A stretch of DNA of 7,271 nt, taken from Planktotalea sp. GTDB taxonomy: Bacteria; Pseudomonadota; Alphaproteobacteria; Rhodobacterales; Rhodobacteraceae. This document shows positions 6,779 to 7,271 of the stretch, piece by piece (positions within the stretch are counted from its first letter, which is position 1; each line of letters opens with the position of its first letter). The stretch is taken from the NCBI GenBank assembly GCA_024645145.1, contig JAHEGL010000036.1, forward strand, positions 1-7,271, read 5' to 3'. Below the pieces are notes generated by a model that saw only the letters and a program-made list of their open reading frames with translations, was not told the DNA's origin and ran no database searches. Position numbers and translations under genes: made by a program.

Positions 6779-7271
6779 ATGTTAAGGTTTTTTTATATTT
6801 TAACGGTTCTCATTGGAGCAGCGCCAGTTGCAGCGGATGTCATGGGGACTGTACGTGTGATCGATGGTGATACGTTTGATGTTGCGGATCAACGCGTGCG
6901 CATCTTTGGCATAGATGCACCAGAGAGCAAACAAACGTGCGAAACCGAGCAGGGCACGGCATGGGCGTGTGGTGATTGGGTGAGCGCGGAGGTGTCTGCA
7001 CTTTATGATAGCAAGCGCGCGATATGTCGTGCAGAAGATCGTGATCGCTATGACCGTATTGTTGCCCGTTGTGAGATTGCAGGGCGTGACGTAGGACAAG
7101 AGCTGGTGTCGCAGGGGCTTGCCTTTGCATATCGTAAATACTCAATGCGTTATGATCTTGATGAAAAAGGGGCTGCGGTGAATGACCGTGCCTGCACAGT
7201 TCGCGTGTTCAAAGACCTGCGCAGTACCGTGCCACACAGGCAAAAGGGCGCATCCCGCCGGACCGTGACTG
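6779..7271 (+). CDS. Secreted thermonuclease-like (SNase fold) protein, 3' end cut by window, apparent frameshift
   Basis: The reading frame from ATG 6779 is open to the window end. Residues 1-19 look like a signal peptide (MLR, a hydrophobic run, then APVAA before Asp20), so the product should be exported to the periplasm or beyond. The rest is a staphylococcal-nuclease domain: VIDGDTFDV at 27-35 with Asp29 and Asp31, RVRIFGIDAPES at 39-50 with Arg41, Asp46 and Glu49, and DRYDRIVARC at 89-98 with Arg93, together the residues expected for metal binding and phosphodiester cleavage. Cysteines 54, 64, 83 and 98 could form disulfides. After Arg137 (base 7189) the family-like sequence continues in another frame (LHSSRVQRPAQYR from 7192), so one base seems to be missing. 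The catalytic residues all precede this point. The ribosome binding site is weak. ATG 6746 is an in-frame alternative that would add eleven residues before the signal peptide. It is probably unrelated to choline metabolism. Confidence 0.8.
   Translation, partial: MLRFFYILTVLIGAAPVAADVMGTVRVIDGDTFDVADQRVRIFGIDAPESKQTCETEQGTAWACGDWVSAEVSALYDSKRAICRAEDRDRYDRIVARCEIAGRDVGQELVSQGLAFAYRKYSMRYDLDEKGAAVNDRACTVRVFKDLRSTVPHRQKGASRRTVT
7187..7194 (+). other. Apparent one-base deletion (frameshift) in the nuclease gene
   Basis: The frame used from 6779 reads Asn-Asp-Arg up to 7189. The next expected residues in this family are Gly-Leu, and CTG for Leu begins at 7192, leaving only GC (7190-7191) for a glycine codon. 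Restoring one G (GGC CTG) joins the two frames. After the junction the second frame reads LHSSRVQRPAQYRATQAKGR and IPPDRD to the window end, which looks like family sequence, while the original frame turns into atypical residues. It may be a true mutation or a sequencing or assembly error. Confidence 0.7.

Noticed and set aside
1..7271. CRISPR arrays, tRNA or rRNA genes, insertion sequences
   Set aside because: No regularly spaced repeats, no cloverleaf or rRNA-like sequence and no transposase or terminal inverted repeats were seen; apart from the gaps described, the window is filled by ordinary genes.

Overview
The window comes from an alphaproteobacterium, most likely the Roseobacter group of Rhodobacteraceae. 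This is inferred from the gene order betI-betC-betB-betA, from protein sequences that resemble the marine Rhodobacteraceae versions of these families, from the moderate GC content and short gaps, and from an intergenic hairpin followed by a CCGGGATATTT-type sequence that I recall from Roseobacter genomes. No species can be named from the sequence alone. All genes lie on the + strand.

Layout. Positions 1-119 are non-coding leader. A ten-helix EamA/DMT-family transporter fills 120-1022. A 142-base control region (1023-1164) carries a BetI-type operator dyad and two further perfect inverted repeats directly upstream of betI. The operon follows: betI (TetR-family repressor, 1165-1746), betC (choline sulfatase, 1746-3254), betB (betaine aldehyde dehydrogenase, 3303-4760), an 81-residue three-helix membrane protein (4747-4992) that overlaps both neighbours, and betA (choline dehydrogenase, 4982-6631). 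A hairpin at 6653-6670 probably closes the operon. After a 147-base gap a secreted staphylococcal-nuclease-like protein begins at 6779 and runs off the window. Its reading frame appears to be broken by a one-base deletion near 7190.

How the genes work together. BetC hydrolyses choline-O-sulfate to choline and sulfate. BetA oxidises choline to betaine aldehyde and passes the electrons to the respiratory chain. BetB oxidises the aldehyde to glycine betaine with NAD(P)+, giving an osmoprotectant or a carbon and nitrogen source. BetI represses the operon until choline is present. The small membrane protein is co-translated with betB and betA and is the least explained part of the operon; a role in docking BetA at the membrane is a reasonable but untested idea. 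No recognised choline importer (BetT or an ABC system) is in the window. The transporter upstream is of the EamA type and its substrate cannot be read from sequence.

The core pathway is well known. The points worth a second look are the small overlapping membrane protein, the three stacked dyads in front of betI, and the frameshift in the nuclease gene.
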